Notes: generated by a model not told the origin, from the letters alone. Shown: positions 7,557 through 15,866, numbered from the stretch's first letter. The stretch: DNA of 34,388 bases from an uncultured Selenomonadaceae bacterium (GCA_905236285.1 CAJOPN010000031.1:1-34388), one strand, 5' to 3'. Program-made: numbers and translations.

Positions 7557-8658
7557 AAAGATAAAAAAGAAATTTGAAAAGGCGATAGGTGCTTACGTCG
7601 ATGAAGAAAATAATTTATTCTGCGTATATTTGAAACTTGAAGGCGAAATTTGGAAAGTAATTGATACGATTGAAGATAAAATTTACTCCGATGAAAAAAA
7701 TTTTTCCGAAAAAATTGCAGAAAAAATTTCTGAGCAGATTAAAATAAAAAATTGGCGGACAAATTCAATCGCCTTTTGCTTGAGTAATGATAAGGTCGTA
7801 ATTTATATTGATGATTTTTCAGTCGTGCCGAAAGACAAACTTCAAAATGCAGTTCATTATCAAATGGCAGTCGCAGGTAATTTTGAACCGGATGAATATT
7901 TTTCATCGTATGTCGAGATTGATTCAAACATTTGGATGGAGGCAATTTCAAAAAAAGATGTTTTCAAATGGACGGAATCTTTTTCAAAAAATAATTTGGA
8001 TTTGCTGACTTTGACGGCGGTTCCCGATGAAATTGAAAGCGTCGAAGAAATTAATTTGGAAAATGTCGGCGGATTGTTTTTAATGCGCGGCGGAATAAAG
8101 GCGATAATTGCGGCAAAAAGTTTAATCTTTAAAAAAAAACCGAATTTTATATTGGAACGAACCGACAATCTCAACGGCTTAAATATTTTAAAAATCAATA
8201 CGGCAATATTTTTAATAACGATATTTGCATTAATCGGATTCGGAATATATGATTTTTGGAATTACAAACAAGCGGAAGAAATTTTGCAAAATGAACGCGA
8301 TGAACTTGAATTATTGGAAAAGGACAGACGAAAAGAAGAATTTATAAACAAAATTCAGAACGAATTGAAAAATAAAAATCAAATTTTGACAAGTCTAAGC
8401 GAAGAATCATTTCCATTCAGAAGTTTATTGATACATTTCGGCACGATAAAAATAAAAGGTGTATGGCTGAGAGAAATCCGGACGCTTGAAGATGAAACGA
8501 TTGAAATAAAAGGTGAGGCGGTGAATTATGAGGCAGTCGGAAATTATGTCAAAGCATTGGAGAACGACAGAGAGATTTTCAGCAAAGTTGAAATGAAAAG
8601 TTCAGAGATGAAAACGGAAAATCAGTTGGTGAGATTTACAATAATTTTGACGATATGA
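7522..8658 (+). CDS. GspL/PilN-like pilus assembly protein
   Basis: The 378-residue protein has three parts. The cytosolic part (about 1-220) has alternating strands and helices and may be a degenerate PilM/GspL actin-like domain. One membrane helix follows (about 226-246, TAIFLITIFALIGFGIYDFW). Next comes a charged coiled coil (about 250-300, rich in Glu and Lys), then a C-terminal domain with WLREIRTLEDETIEIKGEA and a final FTIILTI strand. That last domain is the typical PilN fold. Such proteins link the pilus ATPase to the pseudopilins. I place the start at ATG 7522, with GAGG at 7509-7512 nine bases upstream; it overlaps the minor pilin gene. No ATPase or platform gene lies nearby. Confidence 0.7.
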   Translation: MKNINLKDIFTEKIKKKFEKAIGAYVDEENNLFCVYLKLEGEIWKVIDTIEDKIYSDEKNFSEKIAEKISEQIKIKNWRTNSIAFCLSNDKVVIYIDDFSVVPKDKLQNAVHYQMAVAGNFEPDEYFSSYVEIDSNIWMEAISKKDVFKWTESFSKNNLDLLTLTAVPDEIESVEEINLENVGGLFLMRGGIKAIIAAKSLIFKKKPNFILERTDNLNGLNILKINTAIFLITIFALIGFGIYDFWNYKQAEEILQNERDELELLEKDRRKEEFINKIQNELKNKNQILTSLSEESFPFRSLLIHFGTIKIKGVWLREIRTLEDETIEIKGEAVNYEAVGNYVKALENDREIFSKVEMKSSEMKTENQLVRFTIILTI

Positions 8659-8667
8659 GGCGATAAT

Positions 8668-9318
8668 TTGGATTCAAGATTACAGGCGATAACAGAATTT
8701 GTACCTCGCGGGAGCAGAGTTGCAGACATAGGAACGGATCACGGATATTTGGCAGCGGAATTAATAAAAAAAAATATTGCGTCGTTTGTGACAGCGACTG
8801 ATAAAAATATCGGACCGCTTGAGGCTGCACGAAAAAATTTAAAAATGCTCGGATTAGAAAATAAAATTGAATTGAGATTGGGAGACGGATTAAAAATTTT
8901 AAAGCCGAATGAAATTGATGTAATATGTATTGCAGGAATAGGTGGAGCATTGATCTGCGACATTTTAAAAAATTCACCCGAAATAATTTCAACGGTAAAA
9001 AAAATAATTTTGCAACCGATGAATGCCTCAGAAAAAATTCGTCAATGGGCAAATGAAAATAATTTTTATATTGAAGATGAAAATTTGGCTGAAGTCGATA
9101 ATATAATTTACGAAATAATTTGTTTAAGCAAAAATTTTATTGATAAAAAATCGACACGTAAATTAAATTCACCGCTATATAATAAATTTATTGAAACAAA
9201 AATTAAAAAATTACAAAAAATACTTGAATCAATGAATCAAAGTCAAAAAGCGTCAAAGAGCGAAAAATATTTTGAAATTGAAAAACAGATAGAAGAATTG
9301 AGGTTGATGTTGAAATGA
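8668..9318 (+). CDS. trmK: tRNA (adenine(22)-N(1))-methyltransferase
   Basis: TrmK methylates N1 of adenine 22 in the D-arm of bacterial tRNAs with S-adenosylmethionine. Visible marks are the SAM loop VADIGTDHGYLAAEL (about 19-33), the TATDKN acidic strand end, LGDGLKIL, and AGIGGALICDIL, which is typical of TrmK/YqfN. The C-terminal 50 residues form the charged coiled coil of the family. At 216 residues it is of normal size. The start is TTG 8668, with GAGG seven bases upstream. It overlaps the following Nif3-family gene by four bases, a pairing seen in many Firmicutes. The link to the upstream pilin genes is less usual. Confidence 0.92.
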   Translation: MDSRLQAITEFVPRGSRVADIGTDHGYLAAELIKKNIASFVTATDKNIGPLEAARKNLKMLGLENKIELRLGDGLKILKPNEIDVICIAGIGGALICDILKNSPEIISTVKKIILQPMNASEKIRQWANENNFYIEDENLAEVDNIIYEIICLSKNFIDKKSTRKLNSPLYNKFIETKIKKLQKILESMNQSQKASKSEKYFEIEKQIEELRLMLK

Positions 9319-10106
9319 AAAATGCAACGGTACAAACTATTTGCGATGCGATGAACAGAATTGCTCCGAAAAATTTGGCTGAAGAATGGGATAATCCCGG
9401 TCTTCTCGTCGGCGATCCTCATCAAGAAGTCAAAAAAATTTTAATTTGTCTCGATGTCAGCGATGAAATTATTGAGCATGCAATTAAAATTGATACTCAA
9501 ATGATAGTCTCTCATCATCCTTTGATTTTCAGAGCAATAAAAAATATTCGTACAGATTTACCTCTCGGCAGAAAAATCGGCAATTTAATTAAAAATAATA
9601 TTGCCTGTTTCGCCGCTCATACAAATTTGGACAGTACTGAAGGCGGAGTTAATGACGTACTCGCCGAAAAAATCGGACTCGTTGAAGTGAAACCTTTCGA
9701 TGATGAAAATTTTTTGGGAAGAATCGGACAACTTGAAAATGAAATGACGGCTGAAGAATTTGCAATACATGTAAAAAAATCTCTCAACGCCGAAAATATT
9801 CGATTGATTAACGCAGGTGATTTTAAAATAAAAAAAGTCGGCTTGTGCAGCGGAGCCGGAAGTGAATTTATTTCAAAGGCAAAATTTTTGGGAGCAGATG
9901 CGTTTGTAACCGGTGACGTAAAATATCACGAGGCACAATCTGCAGTTGAAAATAAAATTCATGTGATTGATGCGGGTCATTTTGCAACAGAATTTCCAAT
10001 CGTTCATGCACTTGCCGTAAAACTTAATGAAGAATTTCAGCGGCTTAAAATTAAAGTCGATATTGAAGAAGATTTTCACTCAAAAGATTTTTTCAAAATT
10101 TTATAA
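9315..10106 (+). CDS. Nif3-like dinuclear metal centre protein
   Basis: This belongs to the Nif3/DUF34 family, hexameric proteins that hold two metal ions. Some members have been linked to GTP cyclohydrolase-type chemistry, but the cellular role is unsettled. Visible features are AEEWDNPGLLVGD (about 22-34), the metal ligands in IVSHHPLIF (His67, His68), AAHTNLDS (near 100), and near the C-terminus DAGHFATEFP with the last His and Glu ligands. At 263 residues it is the short form without the inserted CutA-like domain. The start overlaps the trmK stop (ATGA). Its end overlaps the end of the convergent HAD gene by six bases, leaving no room for a separate terminator. Confidence 0.92.
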   Translation: MKNATVQTICDAMNRIAPKNLAEEWDNPGLLVGDPHQEVKKILICLDVSDEIIEHAIKIDTQMIVSHHPLIFRAIKNIRTDLPLGRKIGNLIKNNIACFAAHTNLDSTEGGVNDVLAEKIGLVEVKPFDDENFLGRIGQLENEMTAEEFAIHVKKSLNAENIRLINAGDFKIKKVGLCSGAGSEFISKAKFLGADAFVTGDVKYHEAQSAVENKIHVIDAGHFATEFPIVHALAVKLNEEFQRLKIKVDIEEDFHSKDFFKIL

Positions 10107-10874
10107 GAAAAATTTCAACATTTCACCGACATCAGAAAAAACTTTTTGAGCTTGAGATTTTATAAAATCGCGAGCAGTATTGACAGTATACCCTTTAAAA
10201 GCAGAAATCATCGGTAAATCATTAACTTCATCGCCGATAACATAAATTTCTGAATCATGCCAATTCATTTTCTCGATCAAACAATCCAAACCTTGTTTTT
10301 TGCTTATACCGAAAGGAGTTATATCCAGACTGCAGGCATTGGGATAAGCACAAATTTTTTTTGCAAATTTCTTATTCAGAATTTCGGCACATGTTGCTGA
10401 TTCTTGAGCAGTCTTAAAACCTAAAGAAAATTGATGAATATTTTTCAAATTTGAAATATCCGATTCGCTGATTTCATTTATCGGGAAATCCCATTGATTT
10501 GCCTCTCTCATTATCCAAGAACCTTCAGATTCGTGACAGAGATAGGTAACCTCTTCGGCTGAAAATGCAAAATGAAAAGATTTTTGCACGCTTGATTCTT
10601 CACTTATTAATTTTAAAATTTCGCCGTTGATGTTTCCTTGAAAAATTACTTTATCTGATTTATCGCGAATTATTCCGCCGTTGTTGCAAATCGTGAAATC
10701 ATATTCAATACCGTAATGTTTAAGTTGAGGAATTAACATGCCGTAATCACGACCTGATACCGGCCCGAATTTATTTCCTGCCGCTCTCCATTCGTGAACA
10801 CCTTCAACGGTCTCATTGCTGATTGTTCTTTGTCGAAATAAAGTTCCGTCATAATCACTTGCCGCAATTTTCAT
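10101..10874 (-). CDS. Cof-type HAD phosphatase
   Basis: This haloacid dehalogenase-superfamily phosphatase is of the Cof (IIB) type, 257 residues. Motif I is DYDGT (Asp7, Asp9). Motif II is PVSGRDYG, motif III is the Lys in GISKKQGLD, and motif IV is IGDEVNDLPMI. The middle section forms the alpha/beta cap that selects the substrate, probably a sugar phosphate or related small molecule. It is the last gene of the PTS sugar operon, and its start overlaps the alpha-glucosidase stop by four bases (ATGA). Dephosphorylation of a sugar phosphate brought in by the PTS is a reasonable guess from context only. Confidence 0.88.
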   Translation of the reverse strand: MKIAASDYDGTLFRQRTISNETVEGVHEWRAAGNKFGPVSGRDYGMLIPQLKHYGIEYDFTICNNGGIIRDKSDKVIFQGNINGEILKLISEESSVQKSFHFAFSAEEVTYLCHESEGSWIMREANQWDFPINEISESDISNLKNIHQFSLGFKTAQESATCAEILNKKFAKKICAYPNACSLDITPFGISKKQGLDCLIEKMNWHDSEIYVIGDEVNDLPMISAFKGYTVNTARDFIKSQAQKVFSDVGEMLKFFL

Positions 10875-12535
10875 TTAACAGCCTCCTCAAAAATTACTGC
10901 TTCCAACGGTCTCAAGATCCCTTTTTCATTTTCTTGATAATTTCCAAAAATTAAATTTGCATTCTTCAAAAAATCTGCTTGAAATTTTACTTCGTTCAAT
11001 GTGAAATTAACCAATACATAAATTTTACTTTTTTCTGAAGAACGTTTAAAAGCAAAAATATTTTCATCATCTTTAAAAATTTCTTCATAATATCCGCTTA
11101 AAAGCGTTTCGCTATTTTTTCTAAAATCATTGAGTTTAATATAATAATTCAAGACGGAATTTTCGTCATCAGTCTCAATTTCAGCATTGCATTTTTCATA
11201 ATCATCGTGAATCGGCAGCCATGATGTACCGCTTGTAAATCCTGCATTAATTTTTTCGTTCCATTGCATCGGAGTTCGTGCATTATCGCGGCTGAAAAAA
11301 TGTACAAATTTCATCGCCTGCTCCGGAGAAAATCCTTCATTCAATGCAATTTGATATTGTCCGTGTGAAGATATATCATTATATTTTTCAATCGAATCCC
11401 AAGCTGTATTCGTAAAACCTAGTTCTTGACCTTGATAAATAAAAGGCGTTCCTCTGAGAGTCAAAAGAATTGTTGCAAGAGCTTTGGCGGTTTTAATCGG
11501 ATCGGAATTTTTCGGCATAAAATGATTTATACAGCGCGGTTGGTCGTGATTTTCAAAAAATATCGGACACCAGCCGTTGTTTTTCGTTGCATTTTGACTG
11601 TCGGACAAGGCTTTTTTTAATTCCGTCAATTTCCATTCGCGTGGATAACACCAAATTTCACCATTCGTAAAAGGCAAAACCAAGTGACTGAATTCAAACA
11701 ACATATCAAACACGCCTTTATCTCCGACCCAATTTTTTAATTCATCCGCCGAAACTCCATTTGCCTCTCCGACTGTAAAAATATCGTGATTATCAAAAAC
11801 TTTTCTTTTAAATTCGTGCAGAAAATCTAAAATCCCCGAAGTATTCGCCGTCATTGTGTGAACTGAAATTGATCCGTCTTTATTGTCAGGTTCTCCATCA
11901 ATAAATTTTTTTGGTTTTTTGATATATGTTATTGCGTCAATTCTGAATCCGCCGACACCTTTTTCAAGCCAGAAATTTGCTGCGTCATAGAGTGCTTGAC
12001 GAACTTCAGGATTTTCCCAATTTAAATCAGGCTGTTCAACTGCGAATGTGTGCAGATAATATTGCTGACGTTCATCGCACCAAGTCCAAGCCGAACCGCC
12101 GAATATTGAACGCCAATTTGTCGGAGGTTTTTTTGGGTCTCCGTCTCTCCAAATGTACCAATCTGATTTCGGATTATTTTTTGATGACTTCGATTCGATA
12201 AACCATTTATGTTGATTCGACGTATGATTGTATACCAAATCCATTACAATTTTTATATTTCGTTTGTCGGCTTCTGAAATTAATTTTTCAAAGTCTTTCA
12301 TCGTTCCGTAACGAGGATCAATCGAAGTGTAATCTGAAATGTCATAACCGTTGTCAACTTGCGGCGAAGGATAAATCGGAGTCAGCCAAATTGCACCGAT
12401 TCCCAAGTTTTTAAGATAATCCAATTTCTGAGTGATTCCGTTTAAATCGCCTGTCCCGCTACCTGTCGTATCCAAAAAACTTTTCGGATAAATTTGATAT
12501 ACTGCCGTCTTCTGCCACCATTTAAAATTATTCAT
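10871..12535 (-). CDS. GH13 alpha-glucosidase (oligo-glucosidase type)
   Basis: This retaining alpha-glucosidase of glycoside hydrolase family 13 releases glucose from short alpha-glucosides. Marks are YQIYPKSFLDT, the calcium-loop-like sequence near 21-30, DLVYNHTSNQH (about 99-109), and QPDLNWENP (168-176), which is characteristic of the oligo-1,6-glucosidase/trehalose-6-phosphate hydrolase group. The catalytic nucleophile is Asp200 in GFRIDAI, the acid/base is Glu257 in TVGEANG, and the transition-state stabiliser is Asp331 in ENHDQPR. The residue after the nucleophile is Ala, where alpha-1,6 enzymes usually have Val, so alpha-1,4 substrates such as maltose are plausible. There is no signal peptide, so it acts inside the cell on imported sugar. 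It is part of the PTS operon. Exact substrate unknown. Confidence 0.9.
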   Translation of the reverse strand: MNNFKWWQKTAVYQIYPKSFLDTTGSGTGDLNGITQKLDYLKNLGIGAIWLTPIYPSPQVDNGYDISDYTSIDPRYGTMKDFEKLISEADKRNIKIVMDLVYNHTSNQHKWFIESKSSKNNPKSDWYIWRDGDPKKPPTNWRSIFGGSAWTWCDERQQYYLHTFAVEQPDLNWENPEVRQALYDAANFWLEKGVGGFRIDAITYIKKPKKFIDGEPDNKDGSISVHTMTANTSGILDFLHEFKRKVFDNHDIFTVGEANGVSADELKNWVGDKGVFDMLFEFSHLVLPFTNGEIWCYPREWKLTELKKALSDSQNATKNNGWCPIFFENHDQPRCINHFMPKNSDPIKTAKALATILLTLRGTPFIYQGQELGFTNTAWDSIEKYNDISSHGQYQIALNEGFSPEQAMKFVHFFSRDNARTPMQWNEKINAGFTSGTSWLPIHDDYEKCNAEIETDDENSVLNYYIKLNDFRKNSETLLSGYYEEIFKDDENIFAFKRSSEKSKIYVLVNFTLNEVKFQADFLKNANLIFGNYQENEKGILRPLEAVIFEEAVK

Positions 12536-12553
12536 AAATATCTCGCCTCTTTT

Positions 12554-13195
12554 TTATTTTTTAAAATTTTTTACGTTTAAATAATCAACGCCTGCACCCT
12601 CTGCACAAAGTCCGTCTCTGTCATCGCGATCTCCTATAAATAAAACTTCATCGGCTTTCAAATTTAATTTCTTGAGAATATTTTTAAGTCCGATCGGATT
12701 CGGTTTCATACATTTAATTAATTCATGGTCGCTGTAAAATGTATAATTCGGTTTAAAATCGACTGCCGTAATTTTTTCATCGACTGCATAATCGGAATAA
12801 ACTATCATTTTAATTCCTTGTTTTTGATTTTGAATTATGCTTTCGATTAATTTTTTTCTCTGAAATATTTTTATTAATTTCAAAGGTTTTTCAAAGAACC
12901 AGAAATGTAATAAATTTTCGATTTCAATCACGGGCATTTTATATTTTTCGGAAATTTTTTCAAGCTGTTTTATTTGAAAATTTTTTTCATCGGCTGCAAA
13001 AAGTTTTTCACGAAGCTGACGATAATCTTTAATTAAAAATATTTCACGAAGTCGAAACGGACTAAGTAAATAATAAATTAAAATCATAAACGTCATACAA
13101 ATTCGCAAAGGCAATTGATAATACAAAGTGCCGTCAAAATCCAATATCCACGCTTTATATTCAGAAATATTTTTTTTATTTTGAATCAGTTTCAT
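12554..13195 (-). CDS. HAD-family hydrolase with hydrophobic cap segment
   Basis: This 213-residue HAD hydrolase begins with motif I, LDFDGTLYY (nucleophile Asp19, Asp21). Motif II is VYSDY, motif III is the Lys in MKPNPIG, and motif IV is FIGDRDDRDG. Right after motif I comes an unusual hydrophobic stretch (about 30-47, LRICMTFMILIYYLLSPF) that could touch the membrane or a hydrophobic substrate. Related DGTLYYQ-type proteins are sometimes found beside polyprenyl-linked pathways. Here it sits between the PTS transporter, which it overlaps by 20 bases, and the alpha-glucosidase. Sugar-phosphate phosphatase activity is therefore an alternative. Substrate not assignable from sequence. Confidence 0.82.
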   Translation of the reverse strand: MKLIQNKKNISEYKAWILDFDGTLYYQLPLRICMTFMILIYYLLSPFRLREIFLIKDYRQLREKLFAADEKNFQIKQLEKISEKYKMPVIEIENLLHFWFFEKPLKLIKIFQRKKLIESIIQNQKQGIKMIVYSDYAVDEKITAVDFKPNYTFYSDHELIKCMKPNPIGLKNILKKLNLKADEVLFIGDRDDRDGLCAEGAGVDYLNVKNFKK

Positions 13196-14807
13196 TTAAT
13201 AAAGCCTCAAATCTTTCTCTAACTTGAGGAACACTTAACCCGACGATAACTTGAATTGCACAACCGTTATGAACTAAACCGTGTGCACCGTGTGAAGTGA
13301 AAACAGAAGCGTCAGCAATTTTTGAATCGTCTTTAACAGTAACTCTCAAACGAGTTGCACAATTTGTAACGTCAACAATATTTTCTTTGCCGCCTAAATC
13401 TTTCAAAAAGTAAGCCGCTTTAATATCTCTTTCATCGCCTGACGAAATTTTTTCATTGCCTGAAGAATTATTTTGACCTTCACGTGCTTTATAATCTGCT
13501 TTCGTAAATAATTTATCGGTGCCGGGTTCATCACCTCGACCGGGTGTTTTGAAATCGAAATGAATTATCAAAAATCTAAATACGAAGAAATAAATTGCAG
13601 TAAAGCAAAGACCGATAATAATTTGAGTAATGTAAGTACCTGAATGATTCGACCAAAGCGGAATCCAATTTTGAAAGAGAGCCGAATCGAGAAAACCGCC
13701 GCCGAAATTTCCTGTTACGCCGAAAGTATACATTGTCGATGAAAGAGTTGCAGCCAAAATTGCATGTACGAGGAAAAGAGCAGGAGCAATGAATAAAAAT
13801 GTAAATTCAAGAGGTTCGGTAATTCCGCAGAAGAATGCAACTATTGCAGCAGGTGCTACGAGTGCCGCAATTTTTTTACGTCGTTCAGGTTTGGCAGTAA
13901 AATAAATCGCAAGTGCAATTCCGGGACAGCCGAATAATTTACTCATGCCGTGAAGTGCAAATCCTCCTTGAGGAAATAATTCGGCAAGAGGTTTAGTCGA
14001 TTCCGCAAATTCTTTTATATGAGCAAGCCAATATGCTTGGATTCCGTTATCGACGACTGCAGGTCCGAATTGAAACGGCAAGTAGATGAAATGATGTAAA
14101 CCTGTCGGAATTAAAAATCTTTCAAGGAAAGTATACAACCAAACACCGAAAACTCCTGCACTTGTCAAAAATACTTGCAAGGAAGAAATGGCGGCTTGAA
14201 CTTGAGGCCAGACTAAACAGAAAATATAAGCGACAGGAATCATTAAGCCGAAACCTGCGACGACTACGAGTGATGATCCTTTGAAAATTCCCATGTAATC
14301 AGGAACATTTACATCAAATAATTTGTTGTGCAACCAGACTGAAATTGATGCAATGATGATTGCTCCGACTATACCTGTATCAAGAGTTTTGATATTCGCA
14401 ATCATCGTTAAACCCGTTCCGGCACCTGCTGCTTTTGAAAAATCTACTCCGAAACTTGATCCCCAAAGTGTCATCATCGCTTGTATGAAATAATTGAAAA
14501 TCATAAAAATCAAAAACGATTCCATAGCAGCGCGGGCATTTTCTTTTTTCGCAAGACCTATCGGCAAACCTATGCAAAACAACAATGCCATTTGATTAAA
14601 AACTGTCCAAGAACCTTGCTCAACAATGTACCAAAAATTGTGCCATGCCGTTCCTTCTTCAGCAATCGATCCCAAAATCATCGGATTGTTGCACAAAATT
14701 GAAAGTCCGACGAGAATTCCAAACACTCCAAACATTATAACCGGAGTAAACATTGCTCCGCCGAAACGCTGCATTTTTTGCATGATCACATCTTTATTGA
14801 TGATCAT
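13176..14807 (-). CDS. PTS glucose/maltose-type transporter, IICB component
   Basis: This phosphotransferase-system permease imports and phosphorylates a sugar. The IIC membrane domain spans about residues 10-430 with multiple helices and contains GLHHFIYLPFQFG and the typical GITEPLEFTFLF. A polar linker is followed by the IIB domain, whose phosphocysteine is Cys483 in VTNCATRLRV. No IIA domain is fused, so it must borrow a glucose-type IIA. The sequence resembles the MalX/AglA/MalT group (maltose, alpha-glucosides, glucose), and the neighbouring alpha-glucosidase supports an alpha-glucoside. GGAGGT lies seven bases before the ATG. It is the first gene of a four-gene operon and follows an RpiR-type regulator. 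Confidence 0.92.
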   Translation of the reverse strand: MIINKDVIMQKMQRFGGAMFTPVIMFGVFGILVGLSILCNNPMILGSIAEEGTAWHNFWYIVEQGSWTVFNQMALLFCIGLPIGLAKKENARAAMESFLIFMIFNYFIQAMMTLWGSSFGVDFSKAAGAGTGLTMIANIKTLDTGIVGAIIIASISVWLHNKLFDVNVPDYMGIFKGSSLVVVAGFGLMIPVAYIFCLVWPQVQAAISSLQVFLTSAGVFGVWLYTFLERFLIPTGLHHFIYLPFQFGPAVVDNGIQAYWLAHIKEFAESTKPLAELFPQGGFALHGMSKLFGCPGIALAIYFTAKPERRKKIAALVAPAAIVAFFCGITEPLEFTFLFIAPALFLVHAILAATLSSTMYTFGVTGNFGGGFLDSALFQNWIPLWSNHSGTYITQIIIGLCFTAIYFFVFRFLIIHFDFKTPGRGDEPGTDKLFTKADYKAREGQNNSSGNEKISSGDERDIKAAYFLKDLGGKENIVDVTNCATRLRVTVKDDSKIADASVFTSHGAHGLVHNGCAIQVIVGLSVPQVRERFEALLNETDSK

Positions 14808-14900
14808 TTCAATTACCTCCTGCCATTAAATAATTTTGAAATTTGTTTCAATCGATCTTATTTTTCGCTCGAGCACTCAATAAATATCTTGCGTTAAGAA

Positions 14901-14941
14901 TAAACTAAAAATGCCTTGAAAGCAATAGTTTCAAAGCATTT
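14901..14941 (-). terminator. Long inverted repeat between rpiR-type gene and PTS gene
   Basis: The arms 14909-14921 and 14929-14941 pair over 13 positions (one G.U in RNA) around a seven-base loop. On the minus strand they are followed by TTTTTAGTTT, which suits an intrinsic terminator for the regulator gene. The core TTGAAA-N7-TTTCAA could equally be an operator for the PTS operon, because RpiR-type repressors bind such palindromes. I favour the terminator because of the T run. Confidence 0.55.
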
Positions 14942-14988
14942 AGGACTGATAACACCAAATTGAATTTTATTACATTTTATGTACTTTG

Positions 14989-15768
14989 TTACATTAAATT
15001 CTTATCTTCATTTTCTTTTTTTACGTAAATTCGATAATTGACGTACCAAATTTCAATCAGCAAAAAATATGCAAGCATAGATTTAAAAGGAATTTGACTG
15101 TCATCATTCACTTGAAATTCTTCGGAGAATACATAAAGGTTTTCAGTTGAACGACTCGCCAATGTATTTTCATGTAATTTTGTTATCGAAATCAATGGAA
15201 TATCTTTTAATTGCAACTGCAAAGAAAATTCCGTCACCCAATGCGATTCTCCGCTCAATGACACAAATATAAACAAATCATCTTTTGTGACTGTCTTGAG
15301 CACCGAATAAAACTCATCTCTGCCGGCAATGTCATAAATGAAAACATTATCGTAAAAAAACAATCTTTTAATTTCTTGAACAACATTGCTTTGTACGTAG
15401 CCGGACGCAAATGCAAAAACTCGATTCGCCTCATGTATCAATCGACTTGCATTGTCATAATTTCTTCTCATCAAATGCGACCATGTTTTGGAATAAAATT
15501 TTTCAAGTGCCGTCAATATATCATTTGAATGTACTTTTTCTAAAGGTTCTTCTCTCTTTAACGACGATTTTAAATCTCCGAATCCGTCAAATCCCAATTT
15601 TTGTGCAAATCTGACTATTGTCGTACTTGATACGCAACATTCTTTCGCCAATTCATGTATAGAAATTTTACGCATTTTATCATTGTGATTCAATATATAT
15701 TTCCATATTGCCATATCGGTTGATGTCAAATTTTGTTTATTATCGTTAATTATTTCTTCAAGTTTCAT
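14989..15768 (-). CDS. MurR/RpiR family transcriptional regulator
   Basis: The N-terminal helix-turn-helix (about 1-77) contains the family hallmark ISIHELAKECCVSSTTIVRFAQKLGF, shown here as two parts: ISIHELAKECCVS and TTIVRFAQKLGF. The C-terminal half (about 105-250) is a SIS sugar-phosphate-binding domain with FAFASGYVQSNVVQEIKR and DLFIFVSLSGES. Such regulators sense a phosphosugar and control the adjoining sugar genes. It lies directly upstream of the PTS/alpha-glucosidase operon on the same strand, separated by a 180-base gap with a long inverted repeat. Control of that operon is the obvious inference. At 259 residues it is slightly shorter than the usual 270-290. Confidence 0.9.
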   Translation of the reverse strand: MKLEEIINDNKQNLTSTDMAIWKYILNHNDKMRKISIHELAKECCVSSTTIVRFAQKLGFDGFGDLKSSLKREEPLEKVHSNDILTALEKFYSKTWSHLMRRNYDNASRLIHEANRVFAFASGYVQSNVVQEIKRLFFYDNVFIYDIAGRDEFYSVLKTVTKDDLFIFVSLSGESHWVTEFSLQLQLKDIPLISITKLHENTLASRSTENLYVFSEEFQVNDDSQIPFKSMLAYFLLIEIWYVNYRIYVKKENEDKNLM

Positions 15769-15797
15769 TCAATTCACCCGAATTTATTTTTTTATTA

Positions 15798-15834
15798 TGA
15801 AAAAAACGTCCTCGAAAAAATTTTTTGGACGTTT
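15798..15834 (-). terminator. Terminator after gpmA
   Basis: The arms AAACGTCC (15804-15811) and GGACGTTT (15827-15834) flank a loop with an A6T6 tract. On the minus strand the hairpin runs straight into seven T residues. It follows the gpmA stop by about 30 bases. Confidence 0.82.
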
Positions 15835-15866
15835 CTTATATTGAAAAATTTTATTTTTATGAAAAA

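Noticed and set aside
14909-14941. Catabolite-repression (cre) site upstream of the PTS gene
   Set aside because: The half sites TGAAAGC and TTTCA are spaced too far apart for a cre site, and the central CG is missing.
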